Positions 42,861 to 53,925 of a DNA stretch of 64,000 nucleotides are shown here, in pieces. Position 1 is the stretch's first letter. The number at the start of each line of letters is the position of its first letter. The stretch comes from Apoderus coryli (Eukaryota; Arthropoda; Insecta; Coleoptera; Attelabidae). The notes under the pieces are model-generated. The model saw nothing but the letters and a program-made list of their open reading frames with translations. It searched no databases and had not been told where the DNA came from. A program made the position numbers and the translations under genes. The DNA lies in assembly GCA_911728435.2 (NCBI GenBank), contig OU452208.1, forward strand, positions 868,001 to 932,000. The letters run 5' to 3'.

Positions 42861-44500
42861 TACAGGGTGTCCTACGGTGGTAACCCATTAGATTATTTCA
42901 GAAACTACTTCGAATTGAATTTTGAAAATTTCAGTGTCTATATTGTTAAATATGCTCTACTCAAATAATATAATAGCAACGGCATAGCACTTCGGGTTAT
43001 ACCGGAAGTTGATGGCAAATTTGTTATTTTAAATGAAACACCCTATATATTATTACATTTTTGGATTCTAAATAAGATTTCAGACATATTTCATGTATCA
43101 TGTCCTATACTTAACGTCAGACATTTTTGACTTATATCAAGATTTATGTCAAAATTGACAGTTTAGTGCTCCATAAGAATTCCGTTTTTTCCTTGTAAAT
43201 CAGTATTTAATAATTATTTTGCAGGTATTTTCTTATCTGGTAGGATCTTCTTTTTCGAATTGACAAGACATTTTCTGATTAGTTTATACAGGGTGGTCAA
43301 AAAATTATATTGAAAACGGTTCAAGAAAAACAGTTGAAAGTCAATTTTTTCAAATGGAATGGGTATATTATTATTATTTTATCTTCATTAACATTAAGAA
43401 ATAATGCAATTTTGTAATATGTTATCACTTTCTAAAATGCATAGTTTTCGAAATATCGTCATTTTAAATTTTTCTGCAGCGCCTACCGTTGTCTCTCTGG
43501 AAGCTAGTTATTTAATTTAGTTAGCCATGAAATTATGGTCATTTTAACGTCAAACTAAACGTCAAATTAATAAAAATGAAAAATACTTAATGATATTATA
43601 AATTTATTATTAATTCATGGAGAATAAAATAAAGTGATTAATATCACCTGTAGAGTATTAAACGAGAGAAACCCCCATTTGCTAACGATGACTAGAGAAA
43701 TGAGGAAGAATTTTGAGAAATCATTTAGAGCAGGTTGGGAGGTATACAAATCAAGTATTACAACGAACTAAGACTAAAATTTAAAATAATACAGCAGAAA
43801 TGAACAGAAGATTAAACTAAATAAATTTTCAACTAAAAAAAGTTAATCAACTAACGATACAAAAATAATTTAATTGTTCGATATGACCCCCATTTAAAAT
43901 GACGATATTTTGAAAACTATGCCTTTTAGAAAATGATAACCTATTACAAAATTGCATTATTTTTTAATGCTACGGAAGATAAAATAATAATAATATACCC
44001 ATTCCATTGGAAAAAATTGACTTTCAACTGTTTTTCTTGAACCGTTTTCAATATAATTTTTTGACCACCCTGTATAAACTAATCAGAAAATGTCTTATCA
44101 ATTCGAAAAAGAAGATCCCACCTGATAAGAAAATACCTGCAAAATAATTATTAAATACTGATTTACAAGGAAAAAACAGAATTCTTATCGAGCCCTAAAC
44201 TGTCAATTTTGACATAAATCTTGATATAAGTCAAAAACTACTGACGTTAGGTATAGGACATGATACATGGACTATGTCTGAAATGTTATTTACAATCCAA
44301 AAATGTAATAATATATAGGGTGTTCCATTTAAAATAACAAAGTTGCCATCAACTTTCGGTATAACCGGAAGTGCTATGCCGTTGCTATTATATTATTTGA
44401 GTAGAGCATATCTGACAATATAGACACTGAAATTTTCAAAATTCAAGTCGAAGTAGTTTCTGAAATAATCTAATGGGTTGCCACCGTAGGACACCCTGTA
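42861..44500. mobile_element. Palindromic mariner-type MITE, outer layer
   Basis: The termini are TACAGGGTGTCCTACGGTGG and the complement, with TA outside. The arms of about 426 bp (42861-43286 and 44075-44500) are near-perfect inverted repeats through to gattagttta / taaactaatc. Their centre is occupied by the second MITE at 43287-44074. There is no transposase; it is a non-autonomous Tc1/mariner-type foldback in intron 2 of the chitinase. Confidence 0.88.
43287..44074. mobile_element. Palindromic mariner-type MITE, inner layer
   Basis: 788 bp with termini TACAGGGTGGTCAAAAAATT and the complement; TIRs of about 190 bp reach aactatgc / gcatagtttt. It sits exactly at the symmetry centre of the outer MITE, at a TA dinucleotide. 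No coding sequence. Confidence 0.85.
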
Positions 44501-44765
44501 TAGCTTATAATTTTTCTGTGCCATTTGTTCAATGTAGTGATAAATTGAAGATTAATATACCGTATTACGATTTTAAAAATTTTAAGAATTTAAAGATGCA
44601 GTAGAAATATCGATTTAACTATATCCTGAATATGAAACTCTATCAATACCACAATTAGTTACTACAGTACCTACATGTTTTAAAATTCGGAAAAGAAAAG
44701 TATTGGTTGCATATTATGAATGCTACAGTTTCAGCTCATCCATACATTACCTAATTATATTTTAG

Positions 44766-45001
44766 ATGGATTTAGAAATTTTGTGGCATTGAAAGAGAAG
44801 AACCCCAAACTCAAAGTACTAGTGAGCATGGGTGGATGGAATGAAGGTTCCGAAAAATATTCGCTCGTTGCTGCTGATCCATTAAAAAGGCTTACAATGG
44901 CTAACTCAGTATTAGACTTCATCGAAGAATGGGGATTTGATGGTTTCGATTTAGATTGGGAGTATCCTGCAAGAAGAGACAGTGAGAACCCTGCAGATAA
45001 G
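44766..45001 (+). CDS. GH18 chitinase, exon 3 (catalytic motif)
   Basis: The acceptor is aattatattttag/ATGG; the donor is GATAAG/gtatat at 45002. It reads (H)GFRNFVALKEKNPKLKVLV, then SMGGWNEGSEKYSLVAADP, and the catalytic GFDGFDLDWEYPAR. The D-G-F-D-L-D-W-E core contains the acid/base glutamate, so the enzyme should be active rather than a chitinase-like growth factor that has lost it. SMGGW is the second conserved barrel motif. Exon length 236 plus the carried base gives 79 codons and ends in phase 0, matching exon 4. Confidence 0.95.
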
Positions 45002-46340
45002 GTATATTTGTTTGTCCTATATAAGTATATTATTTGTAAAATTTAAATTTAAAAATCTTTAGTTGTACTTGAAACGTATCTACTTCCTTATTTTTAATTT
45101 ATATTTGTGGCTTCTTGAATAGTTTGCTAGGTCTTATGTCAAAAATGTTGGTAAACTAGGATAATATTATCATATTATTGTGAAAGTTTTATTTTTTAAT
45201 ATTAGTGATTACCGGCTTAAAACGTGTTAAGTAACGTGGTGTGTAACATGAGTTTACTGGAACATACATCAATGAAGATATATTACCACAGAACAAACCC
45301 AGATGATGGTTTCTTTACAGGGCAACTTTCGTAGAAACTTGTTTCTTTCATTGTTAGTTCATTTTTATGGTCAACTCTTCTTGCTTTATAGAGTTATATA
45401 CTTGTATTTATAGTTTTGTTTTACACCTCTATTTTCGACTAGCAATGAAAAAATTCTCGTGGAGAGCTTATTTAAAATTGATAGGGCACTATTGTAGAAC
45501 TACCAAAATGCTATCGAGGAATAAAATTTTTTAGTTTCAATTCGTTCTACGCAGTAAGGTGCCAAAGTAGTGCAGTTCATATTGAACAGTTTATATTTGC
45601 GATAAGTTCCTTACATACAATTATGATGTCTGTGGAAAATTAACGATTTCTTGACATAGAATCGTTTTCAGAATCATTTTCCCCAGTCAATGGAGGGAAC
45701 TCAACTCTTGCATAAATTTGGAACATGTAAAATAATAACAATATCACAACAAGTAATATGATTTAATAGTACCAAGTATCAGTATTATACTAGTTCAATT
45801 TTCAGCCATCAAAGAATACATTTTGTACATGAAAAGCAATGAAGCACAAAAAATCCAATTTTGTCAGATTTGCTCTGAAAAGTTGGACCAATCCTCGATG
45901 AATGAAAAAATGAGTGAATCAGTAGATACGAGTACCAAATTTCGTCACTTAGTTATATCATGCAAGACTACTGGAAAAGTTGACCGTCCGTAAATCGACT
46001 ACTATTTTTTAAGGACATAGTTCTGGTTCAAGTCATTAAAATATAAAATTAATAATTTAAATGCAGAGGATATATTGACAGAACTTTATTACTCTTTTAA
46101 AATCTAACAATGTGGCGTATTTTTGGTAAAGAATGAGTGTTCGAAACATAGATAAATTGTAATGAATATAAAGCTTCTCATGCTAGTTTATTGTTAATAT
46201 TTTCAATAATTAGTACCCAGACTATTAAAATATATTTATTACCTGGTAAGGGTATCAATAACGCGTAATAATTGGTATTCCTTATGTCATAAAAATCTAT
46301 TTTTACCCTCCAAATTTCATTATTTTAAATATATCCACAC
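45002..46340. other. Intron 3, first part, nothing recognised
   Basis: AT-rich intron sequence; no gene, inverted repeat or RNA motif was recognised. Confidence 0.45.
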
Positions 46341-46500
46341 AACCGGCTGCAGTCAATCCTCTGTGAAAAAAATTGTTGGTTTATATGTAAAAATGAAACA
46401 AACATTTTTCTCCATGATTGGAAAACCAAATTGATAAAATGGATAAATATTTTACATGGAGTAACAAAATTATTTCACAAGGGATTGACTGCAGTCGGCT
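46341..46500. mobile_element. 160-bp MITE
   Basis: aaccggctgcagtcaatcct and its near complement agggattgactgcagtcggc form inverted ends of about 34 bp that continue through (c)tgtgaaa / tttcaca. There is no coding content and no clear target duplication. Confidence 0.65.
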
Positions 46501-46981
46501 TTATCGATTTCATCTGCCTATAATTAGTAGCCTTTTATTTCATTAATGTTACTGATGATGGGAACTGATTTTTAGAAACGTGTATAATTAACCCATGAAT
46601 GTTGACTAATGTAAATTCTATTTTGTGTGGTGCGTAACTTTTATTTAATCAAATGTTATTTATTTTAATGTTTACATTAATTTTGTATGGGTATTAATAA
46701 TTAATAGCAAGAAATGAAATTTTTAGTGGTAAAATTGTGATCAATTGTCAACTATAAAATACAAAACAGGTATTGCCCGTAGCGATTTACAATTATTTAA
46801 TATAGGTACCTACCTAAGCACCTACTCCTAAAACGGGAATAATAAAATATGAATTGATCATACCCTGTACGCGACACCTGGAAGCCAAAGGGAACCAAAA
46901 ATAAAATATACTAAATAATTATTTCGCTTGCATTCCCTTCACTCCGCACCCACCTGTGTAATACGACGGGGTCTCTCTCAC
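46501..46981. other. Intron 3, nothing recognised
   Basis: AT-rich sequence between two inverted-repeat elements. Confidence 0.4.
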
Positions 46982-46984
46982 AGA

Positions 46985-47019
46985 AATCTTATATTATATA
47001 TATATATATATATATATAC
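46985..47019. repeat. (TA)n microsatellite
   Basis: tattatatatatatatata and more, about 30 bp, within the left inverted end of the THAP-containing element. The matching place in the right end is only ataatatataatata. Confidence 0.9.
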
Positions 47020-47726
47020 TCTAGAATGATAATCCCGTAGTACAAAAATGTAACCAAAAGTGTAGAGCTGTCCATAATGCGCATGATCACCAGTAACTTA
47101 TTTTTCAACAGGACCGGCTTTGATTAAATGTAATATTACTGTTATAGGTAAATTTAAAATTAAATTTTACCATTTGGTAACATTCAAATAAAAAAATGGA
47201 ATAAAGGAATTTAAGAAATAAAAAATTACATTAAATATCTAAATACTTTATTGTCTAACAGGTACAACCCAATAATAATCAATCTAAGCAGAAACGAGAA
47301 ATAAGTAAAAATTCTAATACTGGAAAATATCTTAAGGACTTGAGCATTCTAATTATTTATTTTATTATTATATAATATTTGTTTGTTTATACAACCACCT
47401 TAGGCGTCTTACCTCTCTACAGCCTTCAAAGAAGGGGTGCAAGAAACAGTGACTTCACGAATATTTTCCGTGTCCATGTAAACCACTTCCATATCATCCG
47501 TACTACTCGCAATAGTATTTTGTGACAAAACATGGTTGGTAGAACTTTTATTCTCAGCAATTTCATGGAGGATTCTATAATTAAGTATATTACAGTTTAA
47601 CAACAGAATTCAAACGAACTTTGTATACCTACACAACGTAGGAAATATATTCTTGACATACATATCATGCATTTTTGACAGACTGCTTTTAAGTAAACAG
47701 TGTCTTGATATCAAACGATTAAGAAT

Positions 47727-48074
47727 TTAACTTCCACTCTCATTTACATAATCTCTTCTTTTCAACAAAAGTTTGAAAACTGCATCGGGTACGAGGGTGA
47801 TCCTCTTGCCGCCTTCTCTACAAATGATATCTTCTGCAGCGAAATGCTTACTGCATTTGGCATTCCCATCACATACATTTTCTGTACTAGGATCCCAATG
47901 CCCGCATCCAAACATCATGTCTTTTTTTTTGTCAAGCAAAAAATAAGTATCATGTCAATGGTATCATATTGACTCAAACTGAGACTGTTAGAAACCCGAA
48001 ACAATAACTTACTGAAAATATTTAATACCAGGAATGAGACCTTCATTTTTACACCACAACACTATACACCTCAT
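47727..48074 (-). CDS. THAP-like zinc-finger gene, two or more exons
   Basis: Exon 1 (48074-48013) reads MRCIVLWCKNEGLIPGIKYF and ends in a donor CA/gtaagt. A second open segment ends at 47727 and contains MFGCGHWDPSTENVCDGNAK, then CSKHFAAEDIICREG and KRITLVPDAVFKLLL. The pairs C-x4-C and C-x2-H, with HF..EDI and LvPdAVP-like ends, match a THAP domain: a C2CH zinc-dependent DNA-binding fold. The intervening acceptor is not fixed, and the middle is short for the family. A further minus-strand frame at 47603-47409 (ILNYRILHEIAENKSS...) may be another exon. Function in the cell is unknown; it probably came with the TIR element around it. Confidence 0.5.
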
Positions 48075-48611
48075 TGTTTGTTAAATAAACGAACTAAAAC
48101 CAAAATAAAAAATATTAAAAACAATTTTAATCACAAATAGGTATATCTATCAACAATTAAAATATACCACGAGTAAAACCATAACTCAATTATAAAACCT
48201 ATCTGAATTGTTGTGAATCCGACTCTGACAGATATTCCCACTACGAGAAACGCATTTGCGAAAACAGACGCTGTTGCGAAATCTCCTAAATTTAATAAGA
48301 TTTGGAAAAAAATGTTTCGTTCATATTGCTGAAAACTAAACAGTATGCAATTTTACCATAACATTTAATTATTTGATTTTGTCAAGCAGTTTCGTATGAC
48401 GCAACATATGGATTTATTTATAAAACAGATATGTCGCATAAAGTCTGTAAGGCGAACGACAAAATAGTTTTAAATATGGCAGCTCTGTACTGAAAATAAG
48501 TTACTGAGGAGCATGCGTAGTTCGTGAAAACTCTGCATACCCGTTACACTTTTTGGTCTTCGGCTGGATTTAATTAGCATTCTAGAGTACATAATATATA
48601 ATATAAGATTT

Positions 48612-49407
48612 CTATGGTCTCTCTACATTTTTAACACGTGTCTGACTATCTATTGTGTATAATCTTTCGTTTTAATAATATTATGTATGTTTTAATCTGA
48701 ATCAAATGCAATGCTGATATGTCAAATAAATAAGTTATTTTAAAACATTTCAAGATTTTGATTATCTTTAATCAAATGTGTATTTAATACTTAATATCCC
48801 AAAAATTAATATTTGCACTATGTTCAATATTCATAATATCCCCACGACTTCAACATGTCTTAAAGTTTCCTCAATAAAAACAAACCTACCTGTAAAACTT
48901 CATCTATTTTTTAAACATATATATTGCAATTTTCTTTTCTCATTGAAGTGATATTTCAATTTGTTATATGAAGTTGAAACTTGATGCATTTCATTTAAAT
49001 TCCAGCTAATATGAATCTAAAAATTATACTAATTCACATGCGATTAAAAAATATGAATTTGCCATAGTCTAGGTTAGATAACAAACTTTCCTAGTAAACC
49101 AAATATAGAGGTTCAAGCTCATAACGGACACTTTCAATTAAATTTCAGCATTATAACTTTTTATTTAGAACAAAGTTACAATATAATATTGTATTCCTAG
49201 AACATGTTTCTAAACTAATGATTTCATGTGCCTAAAATTATTCTAATAACAATAAGAAAACGCTTTCGGAAATCAAAAATTGTCGGCGTGAATTGACTTA
49301 CTCTAAAACATTTTTTTTGGTCAGACTATCTAGAATTCTTTAATGTGTGAAATCGCATCTAGATTATATAATATTTGAAGTTGCTCTACGCATTTTTCGT
49401 ATACACG
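48612..49407. other. Intron 3, nothing recognised
   Basis: AT-rich intron sequence without genes or clear repeats. Confidence 0.45.
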
Positions 49408-49584
49408 TACACTGAACCGAAAAGGTACGTGATATTAATAAAAAAGTGCTTCAAATCAATGAACGTCAACATTAAATTTGAGCCGATGATGGGTGACATT
49501 AATACAATGAACATTCGTACATAAATTCGGTAGCGAATTCTGTACGTTGAATTAATAAATAAAGAACATAAATTTATGCTCGCC

Positions 49585-49915
49585 GGTTATTGATCTTATG
49601 AATGATGGACATTAATTTATAACTCCTGTACGTTAATGTTGTTGCCAGGTTGTTAATGTTACGAGCGATGAAGATTAGTTTATGTCTCCAATACGTAAAA
49701 CCGATGTTAGCTGGTTATTAATGTTACGAACGATGAACATTAATCTCTGACTTTTGTACATTAAACCGATGTCTGAAGGTTATTAATGTTACGAACGATG
49801 AACATTAATCTATGACTTTTGTACATTAAATCGATGTCTGAAGGTTATTAATGTTACGAACGAGAAACATGAATCTATGACTTTTGTACGTTAAACCAAT
49901 GTTAGCTGATTATTA
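49585..49915. repeat. Minisatellite, ~65-bp unit x 5
   Basis: ttattaatgttacgaacgat recurs at about 49650, 49715, 49780 and 49845, followed each time by gaacattaatctatgac and ttttgtacattaaaccgatg. The outermost copies are degenerate. Confidence 0.88.
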
Positions 49916-50229
49916 CATTGGGTTATAATAATTGTTTTACGTAATTGTGTTCGCCGGAAATTATTATTACGAAAGATTGAGATTATTTTCTGTATCAATA
50001 ATCGCGAGCATATAGGTAGGTACATGTGTATTATGTGTACTGCAAAGTGCAGTATGGTTCAAATATACTAGTACCAATGGTTAGAGAATTTAAAAGCCCA
50101 AATAAGACTCAAAATTATCTTGCTGTACGTCCATTGATTTGATACACCTGCTTTGTAAATAAATTAAATCATATTTGTACGACACTCGAAATCTAAAGGC
50201 TTTATTTTTAATTTAGTTAATATTAAATG

Positions 50230-51295
50230 CTAAACATGTCAGATTCGTCTGTCGTCTGAGGTGAAAAGGGAGGAAAAATTATATTTGGAAACTAAAGTCC
50301 GCGGAAATTCTTCTAAACAAAATTGGAAATTATTACGAGATCTAAACATTTATGCAAGGGAAAATATCACAATACCGTCTTTTATTCATGATGTTGATAA
50401 TATTAATGATTTTTTGTGGCCACTTCTACCAACAATCCGGACCCAGGAACGATCAATTTTTACTTAGGTAATAAAATTAGGCCTGATATTAACTTTGAAT
50501 TTATAATGGTGGATCATGGGGAGATACTTGATGCATTGCTTGGGATTAAGTCAAATGCTCTAGGCAGTGACATGATCAGTATTAATATGCTAGTAGTAGT
50601 AGTTGTCCGTTTATGCCCTTTATACAGCATCTAGTTAATTACTATATAGAAACGAGGAACTTCCCAACATGTTGGAAAGAAGCCAATGTCATTCCAATCC
50701 CAAAACTAAAACTCCATCAACAATTAAGGATCTTATAGACCGATTAATATACTCCCAGAGATCTCCAAGGTTATTGAGAGAGTGATCTGCAATCAAATGA
50801 AAACATATCTTGATGGGCATGGGTTGTTGTCGGAGGTCCAGTCTGGGTTCCGTCAGGGTCACAGTTGCTCAACGACATGACTTAAAATACTGGATGATGC
50901 ATTGGGGGCGGTAGATCAGGGTCGATTGACGGTATTGCTGCTGTTGGACTACGCAAGGGGCATTTGACCGCATTGGTCATGGTTTGTTGCTGGCCATTGT
51001 GGGTTACCTGGGCTTTGGGGAGTCTGCTGTGTCTCTACTCGGAACATATGTGAATGATAGAAGTCAGGTTGTCATTTTGGGAACGGCAGTGTCTGGGCTC
51101 AGGACATTGCGTAGTGCCGCAGGGCATCCAGGAGTCATTGCCTTTTTTTATGTATCAGGGTTTTTGTTGTTGTTATTATTATGCAGTTATCTTTAGTATT
51201 GCTAATATGTTAAGCTAGGAGGCTGTGCATCAACTTCGCCTTTTGTGTAACTTTTCTAAGTTCTCAATAAAGTCATTTATTATATTATTATTATT
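50230..51295 (+). pseudogene. Jockey/CR1-like LINE fragment, degenerate
   Basis: Plus-strand pieces align in order with the LINE at 62123-64000. Examples are YLETKVRGNSSKQNWKLLRD, then ALLGIKSNALGSDMISINML, then EVQSGFRQGHSCSTT and LLGTYVNDRSQVVILGTAVS. Frame changes and stops interrupt it many times, and everything after the GVPQGS position (here AAGHPGVIAFF) is missing. The end is ttctcaataaagtcatttat plus an ATT repeat, a LINE-type tail. It is a dead, internally deleted copy. Confidence 0.8.
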
Positions 51296-52230
51296 AATTA
51301 AAATAACAGGTTTTTAAGTAAACAGTGTGCGCCTTTAGAATAGACTTATAGAACCCATAAGTACGGTTGAATTGCAGATTTTCTTCCTTTAAGGTTCTTC
51401 TATTTCCTGAACTGTTTTAGCACAAAATAAAAAAGATTCTTGAGAATCTTTTATTGGGTACTTTAAATGGCTTATCTTTCCACTGGCACCTTTGGAACAT
51501 AGCTTAGTGGATAGCACTAAATATCCATGAAGAGCCCATAAAATTTCTCCCCTCGTATCGGCGTGTTTTAAACATTACAAAGGAATACCGCACTGTGTTT
51601 TTTTTTTTTAAACTGACTTTAGTTTTGTACTTTACTAAATGGTACTTATATAAAAGGATTACTACTTACCTTATATTTCTACATTTGTTGTATTATTTGG
51701 GAACAAATTTTAAAAATAGATTTAGGAACACACTTCACTTTTCAACTGTATACATTTAACTAAACAAAAAGGACGCGTAAACAAAAAGTCTATGAGAATG
51801 TCATAATGTCAATGTTTTGAGTATTCAGTCTATCGTCCGGGTGCATTGATTTGCGCGCGTTATTCAGAATTTAATGGTTAGGTTCGTAAAATTAATGCTT
51901 AGCATCCATTGAATCAACGATGATCGCTTATTAGTTTTTATGTTCGCTGTTCATAGGTGTATGATTTACAAATTATTGTGTTAAAGGCGAAGAGCATAAA
52001 TTAATAAATTGAAAACATTGAAGCAGGGGACATTATATTGATGAAAAAAAACATAAATTTTCGATGTCTTGCATTTATTGATTAATGTTTCATCGTACAT
52101 TGTTTCTATGTCTGAAATTATTAATTTATGATCAAAATTCATTGTAACAGTGACCAATTCGTAATATTAATGTTCAAAATATTGATGACAACCATTCATT
52201 GGTTTTACGTACCATATTTTTTTCAGTGTA

Positions 52231-52688
52231 CTTGTAACTCTTCTAATCTTCTACGCAAAGCACGAATAATTATGTAGAAAGAAAAATGTGTGAGACAGAC
52301 AAATTATACATTTAAACATGCCGTCTGCACTGTTGTTATTTTTCGCGTATGTTAAGGCCGATTAGAAATCTAAAATTTTATACAATATACACCAGAATTT
52401 CATACGAATCCTACAGTTCAAACAAGCTAACTAACGCTGCCTGTATAAAATATGATATGAAACCTACGTTTTCATCCCCTGTTTAAAGTAGGTACCGATC
52501 CCCGAATGCTCTCGTCGAATACATTATGAATAACATGGTCAATTACCTAATAATAATAATAAATCATTTCTTTACTTTTGATTAGACTCCTAGATTCACA
52601 ATGGATATTGGTTGACGAATAAAATATTACCTCTATATACCAATTAAAATATGACATGCAGGTACTTAAATTTCATTACGATTTTCAG
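52231..52688. other. Intron 3, last part, nothing recognised
   Basis: AT-rich intron sequence up to the acceptor attttcag at 52681-52688. Confidence 0.45.
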
Positions 52689-52816
52689 GAAAACTTTGTT
52701 CTACTTTTGAAGGCACTAAGATCCTTACTTAAACCGAAGGGATACCTATTGACTGCCGCTGTAGGTGCAGGCGACACCTATATTGACATTTGCTACGATG
52801 TGCCAAAAGTTAATGA
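52689..52816 (+). CDS. GH18 chitinase, exon 4
   Basis: The acceptor is cgattttcag/GAAAAC; the donor is AATGA/gtaagtag at 52817. It reads ENFVLLLKALRSLLKPKGYL, then LTAAVGAGDTYIDICYDVP, then KVNE, the GH18 segment after the catalytic strand (family pattern NF..LLKELR..l...gylLtaAV......i...YDvp.v). Phase 0 at the start and two bases left at the end. No following exon was found up to 64000, so intron 4 is at least 11 kb and the rest of the catalytic domain lies outside the window. Confidence 0.92.
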
Positions 52817-52894
52817 GTAAGTAGTTTTTTACTTCAATATATTATTATATCATGTAACATTGGGTGGTTTTTGTAAAAATTGCTTAGTTTTCCT

Positions 52895-53480
52895 TAAGGT
52901 GTTTAGTATATGACACATTATTTGAAATAATAGAGGATCTGGGTATTAGGGGTGTCGCTTTAAATTTAATTAAGTCTTATATGTATAAATGGGTTCAGTA
53001 TGTTTGCATGGAAAATATTACAAGTCAGCCACCATTACCTAGTTACTGTTTATTACGCATTAGTACAGTCCTTGTTACAATATGGCATTACAGGTTGGTG
53101 TGGTTTATAAAAAGTGCAAGAAACCATTTTAAAAATATTTTGTAATAAAAATAGAATGTATCCGAGTGACTTGCTTTATGCGGTAAGTTCGCTTATGGAC
53201 TTGCGCGAGCATCTCTGGTTACCGTATTCTCCTGCTTTAACATAACCGTAGCGAATCCCTTGAGTATATTCAGCATGCTCACAACACCCGTTACAAAAAA
53301 ATAATGAATTCTCTCAATTGAAAGCAAAAAAAAAGTTAGGACAACGCGCCTTTGGGTTTCTGGCGCCCCGTATATACTGTGCTCTTCCGGAGGTGATTAG
53401 AGGAATTTCTAAATTTAACGAATTTAAAAAAGAAAGTAGACATTGGCTACCACTACTAATATTTTCCAATGCCTCGAACA
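52895..53480 (+). pseudogene. LINE 3'-end fragment, rearranged
   Basis: Readable pieces in RT order: YDTLFEIIEDLGIRGVALNL and IKSYMYKWVQYVC (as in ...GIRG....W..SYL..R.Q.V), then NRMYPSDLLYAV, then FSQLKAKKKLGQRAFGFLAP and RIYCALPEVIRGISKFNEFK. The last part is typical of the C-terminal end of Jockey/CR1-type LINE proteins. The RT active-site segment is deleted and stops are present. Confidence 0.72.
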
Positions 53481-53925
53481 CCTACACAATAATAGAAAAG
53501 AATATACAGGGTGTCCGGAAAAAGGAGGTCAATCCGTTAACCACAAATTCCTTGAGCAAAAATAATATGAGTTTTAAGATGTCATTTTAGCCCTCCATGT
53601 TCGATATACAGGGCGTCAAAGTTGAAAATTTAAAATCAATATTTTTAAATAATTCTAGTATTCATTGAGATATTGGATTCAAATTTAGTGTGTTGCTTCA
53701 GCATAAAGAGCTACTTCTTTTCAAAAAACAACACAAAAAACAATTTCTTAATAGCCAAAATACGGGATGTTCAGTACCCATTGACCCCCCAATTTTTTAT
53801 TACGTACGCCAATGACTTTTAAACTAAGTTTTTATAGGTTACTATGTATTTTTCATTATTTTTTAACTCTTATAAAATTTGGATAAAATCATTTGTTTTT
53901 GAGATATTTTGAAAGTGAAAGTCTC

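Larger units (their letters stand above)
46982..48611 (-). mobile_element. TIR element with THAP-like gene, 1.63 kb
   Basis: Diverged inverted ends of about 130-170 bp share, in order, agaaatcttatatt, a TA-rich run (expanded to a (TA)n microsatellite on the left, 46990-47018), tactctagaatg, accaaaaagtgta, gcgcatg and cagtaacttatttt. A spliced minus-strand gene with a THAP-like domain lies between. THAP domains are the DNA-binding part of P-element-type transposases, so this may be a P-like non-autonomous element. No transposase catalytic core fits in 1.6 kb. Confidence 0.6.
49408..52230. mobile_element. TIR element with minisatellite, 2.8 kb
   Basis: Ends TACACTGAA...GGTACGT and ACGTACC...TTCAGTGTA are inverted; inner sequence near both ends shares short AATATTAATGTTC-like words. 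The left part carries a 65-bp minisatellite, and a LINE fragment (50230-51295) sits in the middle. There is no transposase. The target duplication may be TA, but the termini are too diverged for a family call. Confidence 0.55.
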
